From contig LMJI01000001.1 in NCBI GenBank assembly GCA_001429255.1, positions 3,396,587-3,460,586 of the forward strand: 64,000 nt of DNA, read 5' to 3'. This document shows positions 35,994-47,126 of the stretch, piece after piece (positions within the stretch are counted from its first letter, which is position 1; each line of letters starts with the position of its first letter). The notes beneath the pieces are model-generated. The model was not told the origin of the DNA. It was given only the letters and a program-made list of their open reading frames with translations, and ran no database searches. This stretch comes from Cellulomonas sp. Root930. Its GTDB lineage: Bacteria; Actinomycetota; Actinomycetes; Actinomycetales; Cellulomonadaceae. The position numbers were made by a program, and so were the translations under genes.

Positions 35994-36860
35994 GTGACGT
36001 TCCAGGAGGGTGGCAGCTTCGGTGGCGGCCGCGTCCGCAAGGGCGGCGGCGGCAAGGTCGCGGCTGGTGGCGGTGCCATCGGCCTGCTCGCGCTCGTCGT
36101 CTACCTGTTCACGGGCGTGGACCTGTCCGGTGTCACCGGCGGCGCCCAGCAGCCCGCACCGGAGACCGGGGAGACCGTCGGAGCGTGCACGGCCGAGCAG
36201 GCCAACACCGACCGCGAGTGCCTGTACAGCGCGACCCTCGACTCGCTCGACACGTACTGGGGCGCGACCATCCCGGCCGCCGGCGGCCAGTTCAGCATCC
36301 CCGAGGCGGTGTCGTTCAGCGCCGCCGTCAGCACCGGCTGCGGCAACGCGTCGAGCTCCACCGGCCCCTTCTACTGCCCGCCGGACGCGACCATCTACGT
36401 GGACGTCTCGTTCTTCGACCAGCTGGCCCAGCTCGGTGCCGAGGACGGGCCACTGGCCGAGCAGTACGTGATCGCGCACGAGTACGGCCACCACATCCAG
36501 CAGATCACCGGGGTGATGGACCAGGCCGAGCGCCAGGGCACCGGCGCGGACTCCGACTCCGTCCGCGTCGAGCTCCAGGCGGACTGCTACGCCGGCATGT
36601 GGGCGGGGAGCGCGGCGAACACCGTGGACCCGGACACCGGTGTCACCTACCTCGAGCCGATCACGAAGGAGCAGCTCCAGAACGCCCTGGGCGCGGCCGA
36701 GGCCGTCGGCGACGACAACATCCAGGAGCAGTCCGGCGGCGGCGTGAACCCGGACTCGTGGACCCACGGGTCGAGCGAGCAGCGGGAGCGCTGGTTCACC
36801 ACCGGCTACCAGCAGGGCTCCCTCGCGGCCTGCGACACGTTCGCCACCGACCAGCTCTGA
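35994..36860 (+). CDS. Neutral zinc metallopeptidase (YpfJ/KPN_02809 family)
   Basis: 288 residues. A Gly/Arg-rich N-terminus (GGSFGGGRVRKGGGG) is followed by one membrane helix (residues ~24-42) and an outside catalytic domain. The zinc motif is HEYGHH, with a possible third ligand Glu in VELQADCYAGMWAG, the standard pattern for the family. C-terminal WTHGSSEQRERWFTTGYQQG is also conserved. Four cysteines in the outer domain could form disulfides. The biological substrate is unknown in all members I know of. Confidence 0.9.
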   Translation: MTFQEGGSFGGGRVRKGGGGKVAAGGGAIGLLALVVYLFTGVDLSGVTGGAQQPAPETGETVGACTAEQANTDRECLYSATLDSLDTYWGATIPAAGGQFSIPEAVSFSAAVSTGCGNASSSTGPFYCPPDATIYVDVSFFDQLAQLGAEDGPLAEQYVIAHEYGHHIQQITGVMDQAERQGTGADSDSVRVELQADCYAGMWAGSAANTVDPDTGVTYLEPITKEQLQNALGAAEAVGDDNIQEQSGGGVNPDSWTHGSSEQRERWFTTGYQQGSLAACDTFATDQL

Positions 36861-36864
36861 GGTC

Positions 36865-37377
36865 TCAGGCGCGGGTGCGCCCCACGCGCAGGACGACGAG
36901 CGCTGCCCCAGCCATGCACAGGGCGACGGCCAGCATCGCGACACCGTTCGAGCCCGACGTGTTCAGCGACTCCGCATCGACGAGCACGGGCCGGAGCACC
37001 GACGCGGCCGAGTGAGCGGCGAACCGGCCCGCACCCACCAGGGCCAGCAGCATCGCGGTCACGCACAGGAGCACGGCGACGACGCCCGCCCCGCTCCGCG
37101 TCCCTCGTCGCCAGAGCACGACGCCCACGACGGCGACGCCCACGAACCCGGCACCGAACAGAGCGGGCACGGCCTCCCGCAGCACGCTGTTCTCCGCACC
37201 CGGCACGTCCGCGAGCATCCACCCGACGCTCCCGATCGACCACGCCACGGCGAGCAGCGCGACCCCGGTCGCAGCCGTCACCGCACTGACGACCACGGCA
37301 TCGGCGCGCAGCCGGAACGTGATCGGGGCGGCGGCGACGTTGCCCTCGAGTGCTCTCATACCCTCAGGATGCTCCAT
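36865..37377 (-). CDS. Four-helix membrane protein of unknown function
   Basis: 170 residues from ATG 37377, preferred because GGGGAG precedes it. An internal ATG six codons later has GAGGGT almost touching it. Hydrophobic helices lie at about residues 25-45, 58-82, 88-110 and 140-160. There are no charged motifs suggesting an enzyme. It converges on the metallopeptidase gene with a 4-base gap. I do not recognise a family. Confidence 0.6.
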   Translation of the reverse strand: MEHPEGMRALEGNVAAAPITFRLRADAVVVSAVTAATGVALLAVAWSIGSVGWMLADVPGAENSVLREAVPALFGAGFVGVAVVGVVLWRRGTRSGAGVVAVLLCVTAMLLALVGAGRFAAHSAASVLRPVLVDAESLNTSGSNGVAMLAVALCMAGAALVVLRVGRTRA

Positions 37378-37412
37378 CGAGCTCCCCGCCGACCGCTGTT
37401 CCTGCACGCAGA

Positions 37413-37443
37413 AGCCCCGGTCGGCACAGGGCAGACCGGGGCT
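37413..37443 (-). terminator. Terminator hairpin of the suf operon
   Basis: A perfect 10-bp stem AGCCCCGGTC/GACCGGGGCT with an 11-base loop lies 15 bases past the last suf gene. There is no strong T tract. Confidence 0.65.
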
Positions 37444-37458
37444 CCGCACACTGCGACC

Positions 37459-37790
37459 TCAGATGTTGAACCCCAAGGCCCGCATCTGCTCGCGGCCGTC
37501 GGGCGTGATCTTCTCGGGGCCCCACGGCGGCATCCACACCCAGTTGATGCGGAACCCGTCCACCAGGCCCTCGAGCGCCTGCGCCGACTGGTCCTCGATG
37601 ACGTCGGTCAGCGGGCAGGCCGCCGACGTGAGCGTCATGTCGATGACGGCCGTGTTGGTCTGGTCGATCGTCAGCCCGTAGACCAGCCCGAGGTCGACGA
37701 CGTTGATGCCCAGCTCGGGGTCGATGACGTCGCGCATGGCCTCCTCGACGTCGGCCACCGTGATGGGGGCGGGCGAGGGTGTGTCCGTGC

Positions 37791-37794
<4 letters not shown>
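37459..37794 (-). CDS. sufT: SufT-like DUF59 iron-sulfur assembly factor
   Basis: 111 residues. The DUF59 (MIP18-like) core is DVEEAMRDVIDPELGINVVDLGLVYGL, followed by MTLTSAACPLTDVIEDQ with the reactive Cys. The C-terminal WVWMPPWGPEKITPDGREQMRALGFNI is the usual ending. It acts in cluster maturation on target proteins. Last gene of the suf operon, coupled to sufU by ATGA. Confidence 0.92.
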
Positions 37795-40349
<2,555 letters not shown>

Positions 40350-40369
40350 GCTGTTCCTTCCGGGCTGCT

Positions 40370-40702
40370 TCAGAGCGGGGCGTCGACGTCGACCAGCACG
40401 CGCTGGCCGTCGACGGTCACGGGGTAGACGGGGACGGGCTGGACGGCGGGCGGGCCGGTGGGCTTGCCGGTGCGCAGGTCGAAGCGGGAGCCGTGGAGCC
40501 AGCACTCGATCGTGCAGTCCTCCACCTCCCCGTCCGACAGCGAGACGGCGCCGTGCGAGCAGATGTCGCTGATGGCGTGGAGCTCGCCGGCCGAGTCGCG
40601 CACCAGCGCGACCTCGACCGTGCCGTGCTCAGCCTCGAGCTCCACGCGAAGGGTGCCCTCGACGGGCACGTCCTCGTCGTAGCAGGCCAGCTGGGCGCTC
40701 AT
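40370..40702 (-). CDS. Rieske-type [2Fe-2S] ferredoxin within the suf operon
   Basis: 110 residues. The Rieske ligands are in ICSHGAVSL and CWLHGSRF (Cys-x-His ... Cys-x2-His). The fold is like the ferredoxin components of aromatic dioxygenases, but no dioxygenase gene is present. Position between sufD and sufC is common in actinobacteria, suggesting electron supply or repair in cluster assembly. The exact role is unproven. Coupled to sufD by ATGA. Confidence 0.9.
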   Translation of the reverse strand: MSAQLACYDEDVPVEGTLRVELEAEHGTVEVALVRDSAGELHAISDICSHGAVSLSDGEVEDCTIECWLHGSRFDLRTGKPTGPPAVQPVPVYPVTVDGQRVLVDVDAPL

Positions 40703-42015
40703 GCACGCTCCGTCGTGAGGGACACCTCGGAACCCTCGACGTGGCCGCCCTCGGAGAGCGCGTCCAGCACGCTCATCGACTTCTCGAGCTCGCGCTCGAT
40801 CGCCTCGATGAGGCGCTCCTCGATCGACGGGACGCCGATCTCGTGGATGAGCTCCGCGAAGAAGCCGCGCACCACGAGGCGACGCGCGTCGGTCTCCGGG
40901 ATGCCGCGGGCGCGCAGGTAGAAGAGCTGCTCGTCGTCGAACCGGCCGGTCGCGCTCGCGTGACCGGCGCCCTCGATGAGACCGGTCTCGATCTCGAGGT
41001 TGGGCACCGAGTCGGCGCGGGCACCGTCGGACAGGACCAGGTTGCGGTTGAGCTCGTACGTGTCGGTGCCCTCGGCGGCCGCGCGGATGAGCACGTCACC
41101 GACCCACACCGTGTGCGCACCCTCGCCCTGCAGGGCACCCTTGTACGTGACGCGCGAGATGCAGTTGGGCACCGCGTGGTCGACGAAGAGGCGCTGCTCC
41201 TGGTGCTGGCCGGCGTCGGCGAAGTACAGGCCGACCATCTTCACGTTCGCGCCCTCACCGACGAACTCGGCGTCGGGGGTGATCCGCACGACGTCGCCGC
41301 CGAGCGTCACCGCGATGTGCTTGACCGTGGCGTCGCGGCCGATGCGCAGCCGGTGCGAGGAGGCGTGGATCGACCCCTCGGCCCAGTCGTGCACCGTGAC
41401 GACGGTCAGGTGGGCGCCCTCGTCGGCGACGATCTCGACGGTCTCGGTGAGCGCGGCGTGGCCGACGTGGTCGATGACGACGACGGCCTGCGACAGCGCC
41501 TCGGCGTGCACCAGCAGGTGGGTGGCGCTCGGCTCGAGCGAGGCCTCGTGCGTGCCGGCTCCCTCGACGCCCTCGATGCGGATCGACGTCACCTCGGAGG
41601 CGACAGCCTCGCGCGGGATCGTGACGATCGTGGCGCGCGGGAACGAGGCCCACGCGACGGCCGCGGTGCGGTCGCCGGGCTCGCCGGCCTTGCCGAGGCG
41701 GGTGTCGTCGCGCTCGACGATCTCGACGCGCACCTCGGGCGCCTCGACGACCGTGGTGAGCACGCCGTGGCCGCTGAGCACGCCGTCCGAGTCGGCCGCG
41801 AACAGCGGGGCGAGCCGGCCGACGGGGGCGAAGCGCCACTCCTCCTCGCGCCCGTTGGGCACCGGGAAGTCGGCCACGTCGAACGACGTCGGGCGAGACG
41901 CACGGGAGGCTTCGGGCAGCGGCCCGACCCCGTGTGAGTGGCTCCCGTCGGCAGTGGCCTTGGAATGATCTGTGGCCAGGGAGACGGGGTTGATGGGCTC
42001 TGTTGCGGTCGTCAT
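40699..42015 (-). CDS. sufD: SufD, scaffold component
   Basis: 438 residues, right-handed beta-helix protein. The core resembles SufB (HLTVVTVHDWAEGSIHASSHRLRIGRD, YKGALQGEGAHTVWVGDVLI) and the C-terminal helix contains HASATGRFDDEQLFYLRARGIPETDARRLVVRGFF. The start overlaps the sufB stop by one base (TGATG). It forms the SufBC2D complex. Confidence 0.94.
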   Translation of the reverse strand: MTTATEPINPVSLATDHSKATADGSHSHGVGPLPEASRASRPTSFDVADFPVPNGREEEWRFAPVGRLAPLFAADSDGVLSGHGVLTTVVEAPEVRVEIVERDDTRLGKAGEPGDRTAAVAWASFPRATIVTIPREAVASEVTSIRIEGVEGAGTHEASLEPSATHLLVHAEALSQAVVVIDHVGHAALTETVEIVADEGAHLTVVTVHDWAEGSIHASSHRLRIGRDATVKHIAVTLGGDVVRITPDAEFVGEGANVKMVGLYFADAGQHQEQRLFVDHAVPNCISRVTYKGALQGEGAHTVWVGDVLIRAAAEGTDTYELNRNLVLSDGARADSVPNLEIETGLIEGAGHASATGRFDDEQLFYLRARGIPETDARRLVVRGFFAELIHEIGVPSIEERLIEAIERELEKSMSVLDALSEGGHVEGSEVSLTTERA

Positions 42016-43463
42016 CAGCCGACGGCCCCTTCCATCTGCAGCTCGATGAGGCGGTTCAGCTCGAGGGCGTACTCCATGGGCAGCTCGCGGGCGATGGGCT
42101 CGACGAACCCGCGCACGATCATGGCCATGGCCTCGGTCTCCGGCATGCCTCGGGACATGAGGTAGAACAGCTGGTCCTCGCTCACGCGCGACACGGTCGC
42201 CTCGTGGCCCATCGACACGTCGTCCTCACGGACGTCCACGTACGGATAGGTGTCCGAGCGGGAGATCTGGTCGACCAGCAGGGCGTCGCAGAGCACGTTC
42301 GACGCCGAGTGGTGGGCGCCCTCGAGCACCTGGACCAGTCCGCGGTAGGACGTGCGGCCACCGCCGCGCGCGACCGACTTGGAGACGATCGAGCTGGAGG
42401 TGTGCGGCGCGGCGTGCACCATCTTGGCGCCGGCGTCCTGGTGCTGGCCCGCACCGGCGAACGCGATGGACAGCGTCTCGCCGCGCGCGTGCTCGCCCAG
42501 CAGGTAGATGGCCGGGTACTTCATGGTCACCTTGGAGCCGATGTTGCCGTCGACCCACTCCATGGTGGCGCCCTCGGCCGCGGTCGCCCGCTTGGTGACG
42601 AGGTTGTACACGTTGTTCGACCAGTTCTGGATGGTCGTGTACCGGACGCGCGCGTTCTTCTTGACGATGATCTCGACGACCGCGGAGTGCAGTGAGTCGC
42701 TCGAGTACACCGGAGCGGTGCAGCCCTCGACGTAGTGCACGTACGAGCCCTCGTCGGCGATGATCAGCGTCCGCTCGAACTGGCCCATGTTCTCGGTGTT
42801 GATCCGGAAGTAGGCCTGCAGCGGGATGTCGACGTGGACGCCCGGGGGGACGTAGACGAACGAGCCGCCCGACCACACGGCGGTGTTGAGCGACGCGAAC
42901 TTGTTGTCCCCGGGCGGGATGACCGAGCCGAAGTACTGCTCGAAGATCTCCGGGTGCTCGCGCAGAGCCGTGTCGGTGTCGAGGAAGATGACGCCCTGCT
43001 CCTCGAGCGACTCCTGGATCTGGTGGTAGACCACCTCGGACTCGTACTGCGCGGCGACGCCGGCGACCAGGCGCTGCTTCTCGGCCTCCGGGATGCCCAG
43101 GCGGTCGTACGTGTTCTTGATGTCGTCCGGCAGGTCCTCCCAGCTGGTGGCCTGCTTCTCCGTGGAGCGCACGAAGTACTTGATGTTGTCGAAGTCGATG
43201 CCCGACAGGTCGGAGCCCCACCAGGGCATGGGCTTCTTGTCGAACAGGCGCAGCGACTTCAGGCGCGTCTTGAGCATCCACTCGGGCTCGTTCTTCAGCG
43301 CGGAGATCTCGCGGACCTTGGCCTCGGACAGGCCACGGGTCGCGGTCGCGCCGGCCGTGTCGGCGTCGTGCCAGCCGTAGTTGTAGTTCCCGATGGAGGC
43401 GATGGCCTCGTCCTGGGTCATCTGCGGCGCGTTGGCCGCAGTGCTGTCGGTCTGTGCACTCAT
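42015..43463 (-). CDS. sufB: SufB, iron-sulfur scaffold protein
   Basis: 482 residues. It has [20 protein letters not shown], the sulfur-accepting Cys region [23 protein letters not shown], and [28 protein letters not shown]. The C-terminus reads [29 protein letters not shown]. Full length with no intein, whereas mycobacterial SufB often carries one. Coupled to sufR by a 4-base overlap. Confidence 0.96.
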   Translation of the reverse strand: MSAQTDSTAANAPQMTQDEAIASIGNYNYGWHDADTAGATATRGLSEAKVREISALKNEPEWMLKTRLKSLRLFDKKPMPWWGSDLSGIDFDNIKYFVRSTEKQATSWEDLPDDIKNTYDRLGIPEAEKQRLVAGVAAQYESEVVYHQIQESLEEQGVIFLDTDTALREHPEIFEQYFGSVIPPGDNKFASLNTAVWSGGSFVYVPPGVHVDIPLQAYFRINTENMGQFERTLIIADEGSYVHYVEGCTAPVYSSDSLHSAVVEIIVKKNARVRYTTIQNWSNNVYNLVTKRATAAEGATMEWVDGNIGSKVTMKYPAIYLLGEHARGETLSIAFAGAGQHQDAGAKMVHAAPHTSSSIVSKSVARGGGRTSYRGLVQVLEGAHHSASNVLCDALLVDQISRSDTYPYVDVREDDVSMGHEATVSRVSEDQLFYLMSRGMPETEAMAMIVRGFVEPIARELPMEYALELNRLIELQMEGAVG

Positions 43464-44212
43464 GCTTGGTGTCCTTCCACGGAGAGCACGGGGTGGGCAG
43501 AGGTGTTCGTCTGGGGGACGTTCGAGAGGGGGATGTTCGTGGTGCAGACGTGGCCGCCGCCGGCCAGCGTCGAGAGGCGCTGCACGTGCACGCCGAGCAG
43601 GCGGGAGAACGCCCGCGCCTCGGCCTCGCAGAGCTGAGGGAACTCGTGGGCGACGTCCTGCACGGGGCAGTGACCCTGGCACAGCTGCATGGCGGCGCCA
43701 CCGGGGGCGGGCCGCGCCGTGGCCGCGTAGCCGTCGGCGGCCAGCCCGTCGGCGAGCACCCGCACGCGCGCCGCGACATCCGGTCCGGCGGCGGCGACCG
43801 CCTCGGCGTGCCGCTCCTCCAGCTCGCGGACGCGCTGCTCCGCGAAGCCCTGGACGGCCTGGGCGCCGGCGGTCTCGGCGAGGAAGCGCAGCGCCTGGGT
43901 GGCCAGCTCGGAGTACCGGTGCGACAGCGCGGACTGGCCGCGGTTGGTCACCACGTACCGGCGCGCGGGACGGCCGCGACCCTTGGGTCCGTTCGCGGCG
44001 TCGTGCACGGCGATCTGGTCGGTGACCTCGAGCACGCCCAGGTGACGACGGATCCCCGCCGGGGCGAGGTCCAGCTGTGCGGCGAGCTCGGCGGCGGACA
44101 CCGGTCCGGCGGCGGCGATGATCTGCAGCACGCGCTGGCGGGTGCCGGCGTCGGGGTCCGGGGCGGGTGCGTTCGCGGCGGTGTGGTCGACCGCACGCAG
44201 CGTCGCGTTCAT
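43460..44212 (-). CDS. sufR: SufR-type iron-sulfur-dependent repressor of the suf operon
   Basis: 250 residues. ATG 44212 has GGAGG 5 bases upstream. An ArsR-like winged helix is at residues ~25-85 ([27 protein letters not shown] then [12 protein letters not shown]). A helical dimer domain follows. The C-terminal cysteines C-Q-G-H-C and QLC (C-x3-C-x12-C) probably bind an Fe-S cluster. A further Cys in HVCTTN near the C-terminus is not needed by the motif. It is first in the suf operon, behind a 30-base palindrome. Confidence 0.93.
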   Translation of the reverse strand: MNATLRAVDHTAANAPAPDPDAGTRQRVLQIIAAAGPVSAAELAAQLDLAPAGIRRHLGVLEVTDQIAVHDAANGPKGRGRPARRYVVTNRGQSALSHRYSELATQALRFLAETAGAQAVQGFAEQRVRELEERHAEAVAAAGPDVAARVRVLADGLAADGYAATARPAPGGAAMQLCQGHCPVQDVAHEFPQLCEAEARAFSRLLGVHVQRLSTLAGGGHVCTTNIPLSNVPQTNTSAHPVLSVEGHQA

Positions 44213-44278
44213 GCACACCTCCGTCGGATCTCATCGGGCAGAGCAGCCGCGCACGGGTCGCACGAGAAAAGGGGCTGC

Positions 44279-44308
44279 GATATTGGCAACATCCTTGTTG
44301 CCAATATC
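44279..44308. promoter_or_regulatory. SufR operator, 30-bp perfect palindrome
   Basis: Arms GATATTGGCAAC and GTTGCCAATATC pair completely with a 6-base spacer (ATCCTT). The core is CAAC-N6-GTTG, the form described for cyanobacterial SufR. On the minus strand TTGGCA (44304-44299) and TATCGC (44282-44277) sit 16 bases apart and could be the -35/-10 of sufR, so the operator would cover the promoter. The leftward arm is 66 bases from the sufR ATG. Confidence 0.85.
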
Positions 44309-44379
44309 CATCCCCGCAAGCAAGGTGAGCCTTCACTCAGGGTCGCGTCCCTCACACCGGGCGACGTCCGCGTGCGCCC

Positions 44380-44385
44380 TAGACT
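44380..44385 (+). promoter_or_regulatory. -10 box of the leaderless ABC ATPase promoter (44394)
   Basis: TAGACT, 8 bases, then GTG at 44394. The rest of the interval 44309-44379 shows no other clear signal. Confidence 0.45.
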
Positions 44386-44393
44386 TCCCTCTC

Positions 44394-45308
44394 GTGCCCG
44401 ACTCCCCCGCGCTCGAGATCTCCGGGCTCGTCAAGCGCTACGGCGGCCGTGCCGTCGTCGACGGGCTGGACCTCGTCGCCCACCACGGCCAGGTGACCGC
44501 GGTCCTCGGGCCCAACGGCGCGGGCAAGACCACGACGATCGAGTGCTGCGAGGGCCTGCGGGAACCTGACGGCGGCTCGGTGCGCGTGCTGGGGCAGGAC
44601 CCGCTCACCCACGCTCGCGACCTGCGTCCCCGGGTGGGCGTCATGCTCCAGGACGGCGGCCTGCCGACGGGCGTCAAGGCGCACGAGATGCTCGAGCACG
44701 TCGCGCGGATGTACGCCGACCCCCGGGACCTGGGCGAGCTGACCGAGCGCCTCGGGCTGGCCTCCTTCGCCCGCACCACGGTTCGGCGACTCTCCGGGGG
44801 CCAGCGCCAGCGCCTCGCGCTCGCCGCCGCGATCGTCGGCCGGCCCGACGTCGTGTTCCTCGACGAGCCCAGCGCCGGCATGGACCCGCAGACCCGGCAC
44901 GCCGTCTGGGACCTCGTGCGCGAGCTGCGCGACGAGGGCGTCGCCGTGGTCCTCACCACGCACCTCATGGACGAGGCGGAGGACCTCGCCGACCACGTCG
45001 TCGTGGTCGACCACGGACGCGTGATCGCCGAGGGCTCGGTGCCGTCGCTCGTCTCGTCGGCCGACGACCGCACCCTGCGGCTCGAGACCACGCCCGGCCT
45101 CGCCCTGCACGACGCGCTGGGCACCGGCTTCGACGTCACCGAGCCGCGCGACGGCTCGTACACGGTCACCGGTGCCGTCGACCCCGACGCGGTCGCGGCC
45201 GTGACGGCCTGGCTCGCCGCGCAGGGGGCGCTGGCCACCCGGTTGACCGTCGGGCGACGCACCCTCGAGGACGTGTTCCTCGATCTGACCGGACGGAACC
45301 TGCGATGA
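44394..45308 (+). CDS. ABC transporter ATP-binding protein (ABC-2 exporter type)
   Basis: 304 residues. Walker A is GPNGAGKTTTIE, the signature is RLSGGQRQR, Walker B is VVFLDEPSAGMDPQ, and the H-loop is LTTHLMDEAEDLAD. A C-terminal ~85-residue accessory domain follows. It has the typical size of an exporter ATPase acting with the next gene. In mycobacteria a homologous ABC pair lies at the same place between sufR and the ctaA-like gene, so a role in heme or respiratory-chain assembly is possible. The substrate is unknown. Confidence 0.88.
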   Translation: MPDSPALEISGLVKRYGGRAVVDGLDLVAHHGQVTAVLGPNGAGKTTTIECCEGLREPDGGSVRVLGQDPLTHARDLRPRVGVMLQDGGLPTGVKAHEMLEHVARMYADPRDLGELTERLGLASFARTTVRRLSGGQRQRLALAAAIVGRPDVVFLDEPSAGMDPQTRHAVWDLVRELRDEGVAVVLTTHLMDEAEDLADHVVVVDHGRVIAEGSVPSLVSSADDRTLRLETTPGLALHDALGTGFDVTEPRDGSYTVTGAVDPDAVAAVTAWLAAQGALATRLTVGRRTLEDVFLDLTGRNLR

Positions 45309-46054
45309 GCACCGCGGCACCCGCGTCCCAGCGCGTCCTCGCGCAGACCGCGTTCGAGGCGCGCGCCATCCTGCGCAACGGCGAGCAGCTGCTCGTCACG
45401 ATCATCGTGCCCGTGCTGGTGCTCGTGGGTCTGTCGAGGGTGACCGCGATCGACCTGGACACCGGCGGCGCCAGCCGGATCGACTTCCTCACGCCCGGCA
45501 TCCTGGCGCTCGCGGTGATGACCTCGTCGTTCACCTCGCAGGCCATCGCGTCCTCGTTCGACCGCCGCAACGGGGTGCTCCGTCTCCTGTCCACCACCCC
45601 CCTCGGGCGCGGCGGGCTGCTCGCGGGCAAGGTGCTGGGTGTCCTCGTGGTCGAGCTCGTGCAGGTCCTCGTGATCGGCGCGGTCGCCCTCGTGCTCGGC
45701 TGGAGCCCCGACCCCGCGGGCATCGCCCTGGCCGTGGTGGCGATCGTCCTGGGCACCGCCGCCTTCACCGCGCTCGCGCTGCTCGTCGCCGGGACGCTGC
45801 GCGCGGAGGCGGTGCTCGCGCTCGCCAACCTCCTGCTGCTCGTCCTCGCGGTCGCCGGTGGGGTGGTCATCCCTGCCGAGCAGCTGCCCGGCCCGATGGC
45901 TCACATCGCCCTGCTGCTCCCCTCGGGCGCCCTCGGCGAGGCCATGCGCGAGACCCTGATGCACGGCGTCCTGCCCGCCTGGTCGGTCGTGGTCCTCGTC
46001 GGCTGGACGGCCGCGCTGGGCTGGGGTGCGAGCCGGCTGTTCCGCTGGCACTGA
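45305..46054 (+). CDS. ABC-2 type permease
   Basis: 249 residues, coupled to the ATPase by ATGA. Six hydrophobic helices with an N-terminal cytoplasmic segment. FLTPGILALAVMTSSFTSQAIASSFDRRNGVLRLLSTTPLGRG is the conserved ABC-2 core. It is expected to pair with the product of 44394-45308 as a homodimeric channel. Confidence 0.88.
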   Translation: MSTAAPASQRVLAQTAFEARAILRNGEQLLVTIIVPVLVLVGLSRVTAIDLDTGGASRIDFLTPGILALAVMTSSFTSQAIASSFDRRNGVLRLLSTTPLGRGGLLAGKVLGVLVVELVQVLVIGAVALVLGWSPDPAGIALAVVAIVLGTAAFTALALLVAGTLRAEAVLALANLLLLVLAVAGGVVIPAEQLPGPMAHIALLLPSGALGEAMRETLMHGVLPAWSVVVLVGWTAALGWGASRLFRWH

Positions 46055-46094
46055 GCGCTGCTCCGCCGGCACGGAGCGCTGTGACGAGCCTCGC
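46055..46094 (+). repeat. Short imperfect direct repeat after the permease stop
   Basis: Two copies of a segment like GGCACTGAGCGCTG / GGCACGGAGCGCTG (about 46046-46059 and 46070-46083) overlap the permease stop codon. One base differs. The function is unclear. Confidence 0.4.
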
Positions 46095-46131
46095 CTACGG
46101 TCCGGTCCGGCGCGCGGTGACCGGACCGTAG
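46095..46131 (+). promoter_or_regulatory. 13-bp stem-loop overlapping the ctaA promoter
   Basis: CTACGGTCCGGTC (46095-46107) and GACCGGACCGTAG (46119-46131) are perfectly inverted with an 11-base loop. The right arm runs into the TAGGCT -10 box. It could terminate the upstream ABC operon, bind a repressor, or both. Confidence 0.6.
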
Positions 46132-46134
46132 GCT
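46129..46134 (+). promoter_or_regulatory. -10 box of the leaderless ctaA promoter
   Basis: TAGGCT, 7 bases, then GTG at 46142. It shares three bases with the stem-loop arm. Confidence 0.5.
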
Positions 46135-46141
46135 GGTCGTC

Positions 46142-47068
46142 GTGAGCTCGTCCCCCGCCCTCGACACCCGCCAGTCGACCCTGGACAGGTTCCGCGACCG
46201 GTGGACCTGGACCGCCGTCGTCGCCAACCTCGTCGGGCAGATCGTCATCATCGTCACCGGCGGCGCGGTGCGGCTCACGGCCTCCGGCCTCGGGTGCTCG
46301 ACGTGGCCCCAGTGCGAGCCCGGCCAGTTCACCCCCCAGCTCCACAGCGCGACGTCGTTCCACCCGTACGTCGAGTTCGGCAACCGGACCGTCAGCGTGC
46401 TGCTCGTGGCCGTCGCCGCCGTCGTGGCCGTGCTCGTGGTGCTCGACCGGCGCCGTCCGTGGTCCTACCGGCGCCTGGGCCTGGTCCCCGTGGTCGGCGT
46501 GCTGATCCAGGCGGTCATCGGCGGGATCACCGTGCTGGTGGACCTGCACCCCGCGATCGTCGGTGGCCACCTGCTCATCTCGATGGCGCTCGTCGCGTTC
46601 TCGGCGTGGCTGGTCGTGCGCACCCGCGAGGGTGACGGCCCGGCCGTCCCGCTCGTCGACCGCACGACGACGCTCGTCGTCCGCGTGCTCGTCGCGCTCA
46701 CCGCCGTGGTCCTCGTCCTGGGCGTCGTCGTCACCGGTGCCGGGCCGCACTCGGGCGACGACGAGGTCGGCTACCGGTTCGACGTCGACCCGTGGACCAT
46801 GTCGAAGCTGCATGCCGCGTCGGTCTGGGCGTTCGTCGCCGTGCTCGTGGTGGTGCTCGTGCTCCTGCGCCGCCGCGGAGTCACCGGGCGGCCCTGGAGC
46901 ACCGGTCTGGTGCTCCTCGGCGTGACGCTCGCGCAGGGCGCCATCGGCTACGTCCAGCTGTTCACCGGCCTGCCGATCGCGCTGGTCAACCTGCACATGC
47001 TCGGCGCGGCACTGCTCGCGGCCGCGGTGACGTTCTTCGTCGGGAGCCTGCGCTCGCGCGACGCCTGA
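46142..47068 (+). CDS. ctaA: Heme A synthase (CtaA/COX15)
   Basis: 308 residues, eight hydrophobic helices. TM1 contains VANLVGQIVIIVTGGAVRLTASGLGCSTWPQCEPGQ, with the conserved Cys pair. Heme-binding His residues occur in FHPYVEFGNR, GGHLLISM, SKLHAASVWAF and NLHMLGA. It oxidises the heme o methyl group to give heme a for cytochrome oxidase. SURF1 in the same window acts on the same oxidase. Confidence 0.94.
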   Translation: MSSSPALDTRQSTLDRFRDRWTWTAVVANLVGQIVIIVTGGAVRLTASGLGCSTWPQCEPGQFTPQLHSATSFHPYVEFGNRTVSVLLVAVAAVVAVLVVLDRRRPWSYRRLGLVPVVGVLIQAVIGGITVLVDLHPAIVGGHLLISMALVAFSAWLVVRTREGDGPAVPLVDRTTTLVVRVLVALTAVVLVLGVVVTGAGPHSGDDEVGYRFDVDPWTMSKLHAASVWAFVAVLVVVLVLLRRRGVTGRPWSTGLVLLGVTLAQGAIGYVQLFTGLPIALVNLHMLGAALLAAAVTFFVGSLRSRDA

Positions 47069-47114
47069 CCAGGTTCCTCCCGGTATCCGCTGTTCCGGTG
47101 TCGGTGGTCTCTCC

Positions 47115-47120
47115 TAGCCT
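47115..47120 (+). promoter_or_regulatory. -10 box of the leaderless DrrA-like ABC promoter
   Basis: TAGCCT, 6 bases, then ATG at 47127. Confidence 0.45.
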
Positions 47121-47126
47121 CGAACC

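Noticed and set aside
42015..43463. Intein in SufB
   Set aside because: The protein is continuous with normal length and no splice-junction motifs.
44279..44308. Palindrome before sufR as a transcription terminator
   Set aside because: It is AT-rich, sits between divergent genes with nothing ending there, and has the SufR core CAAC-N6-GTTG.
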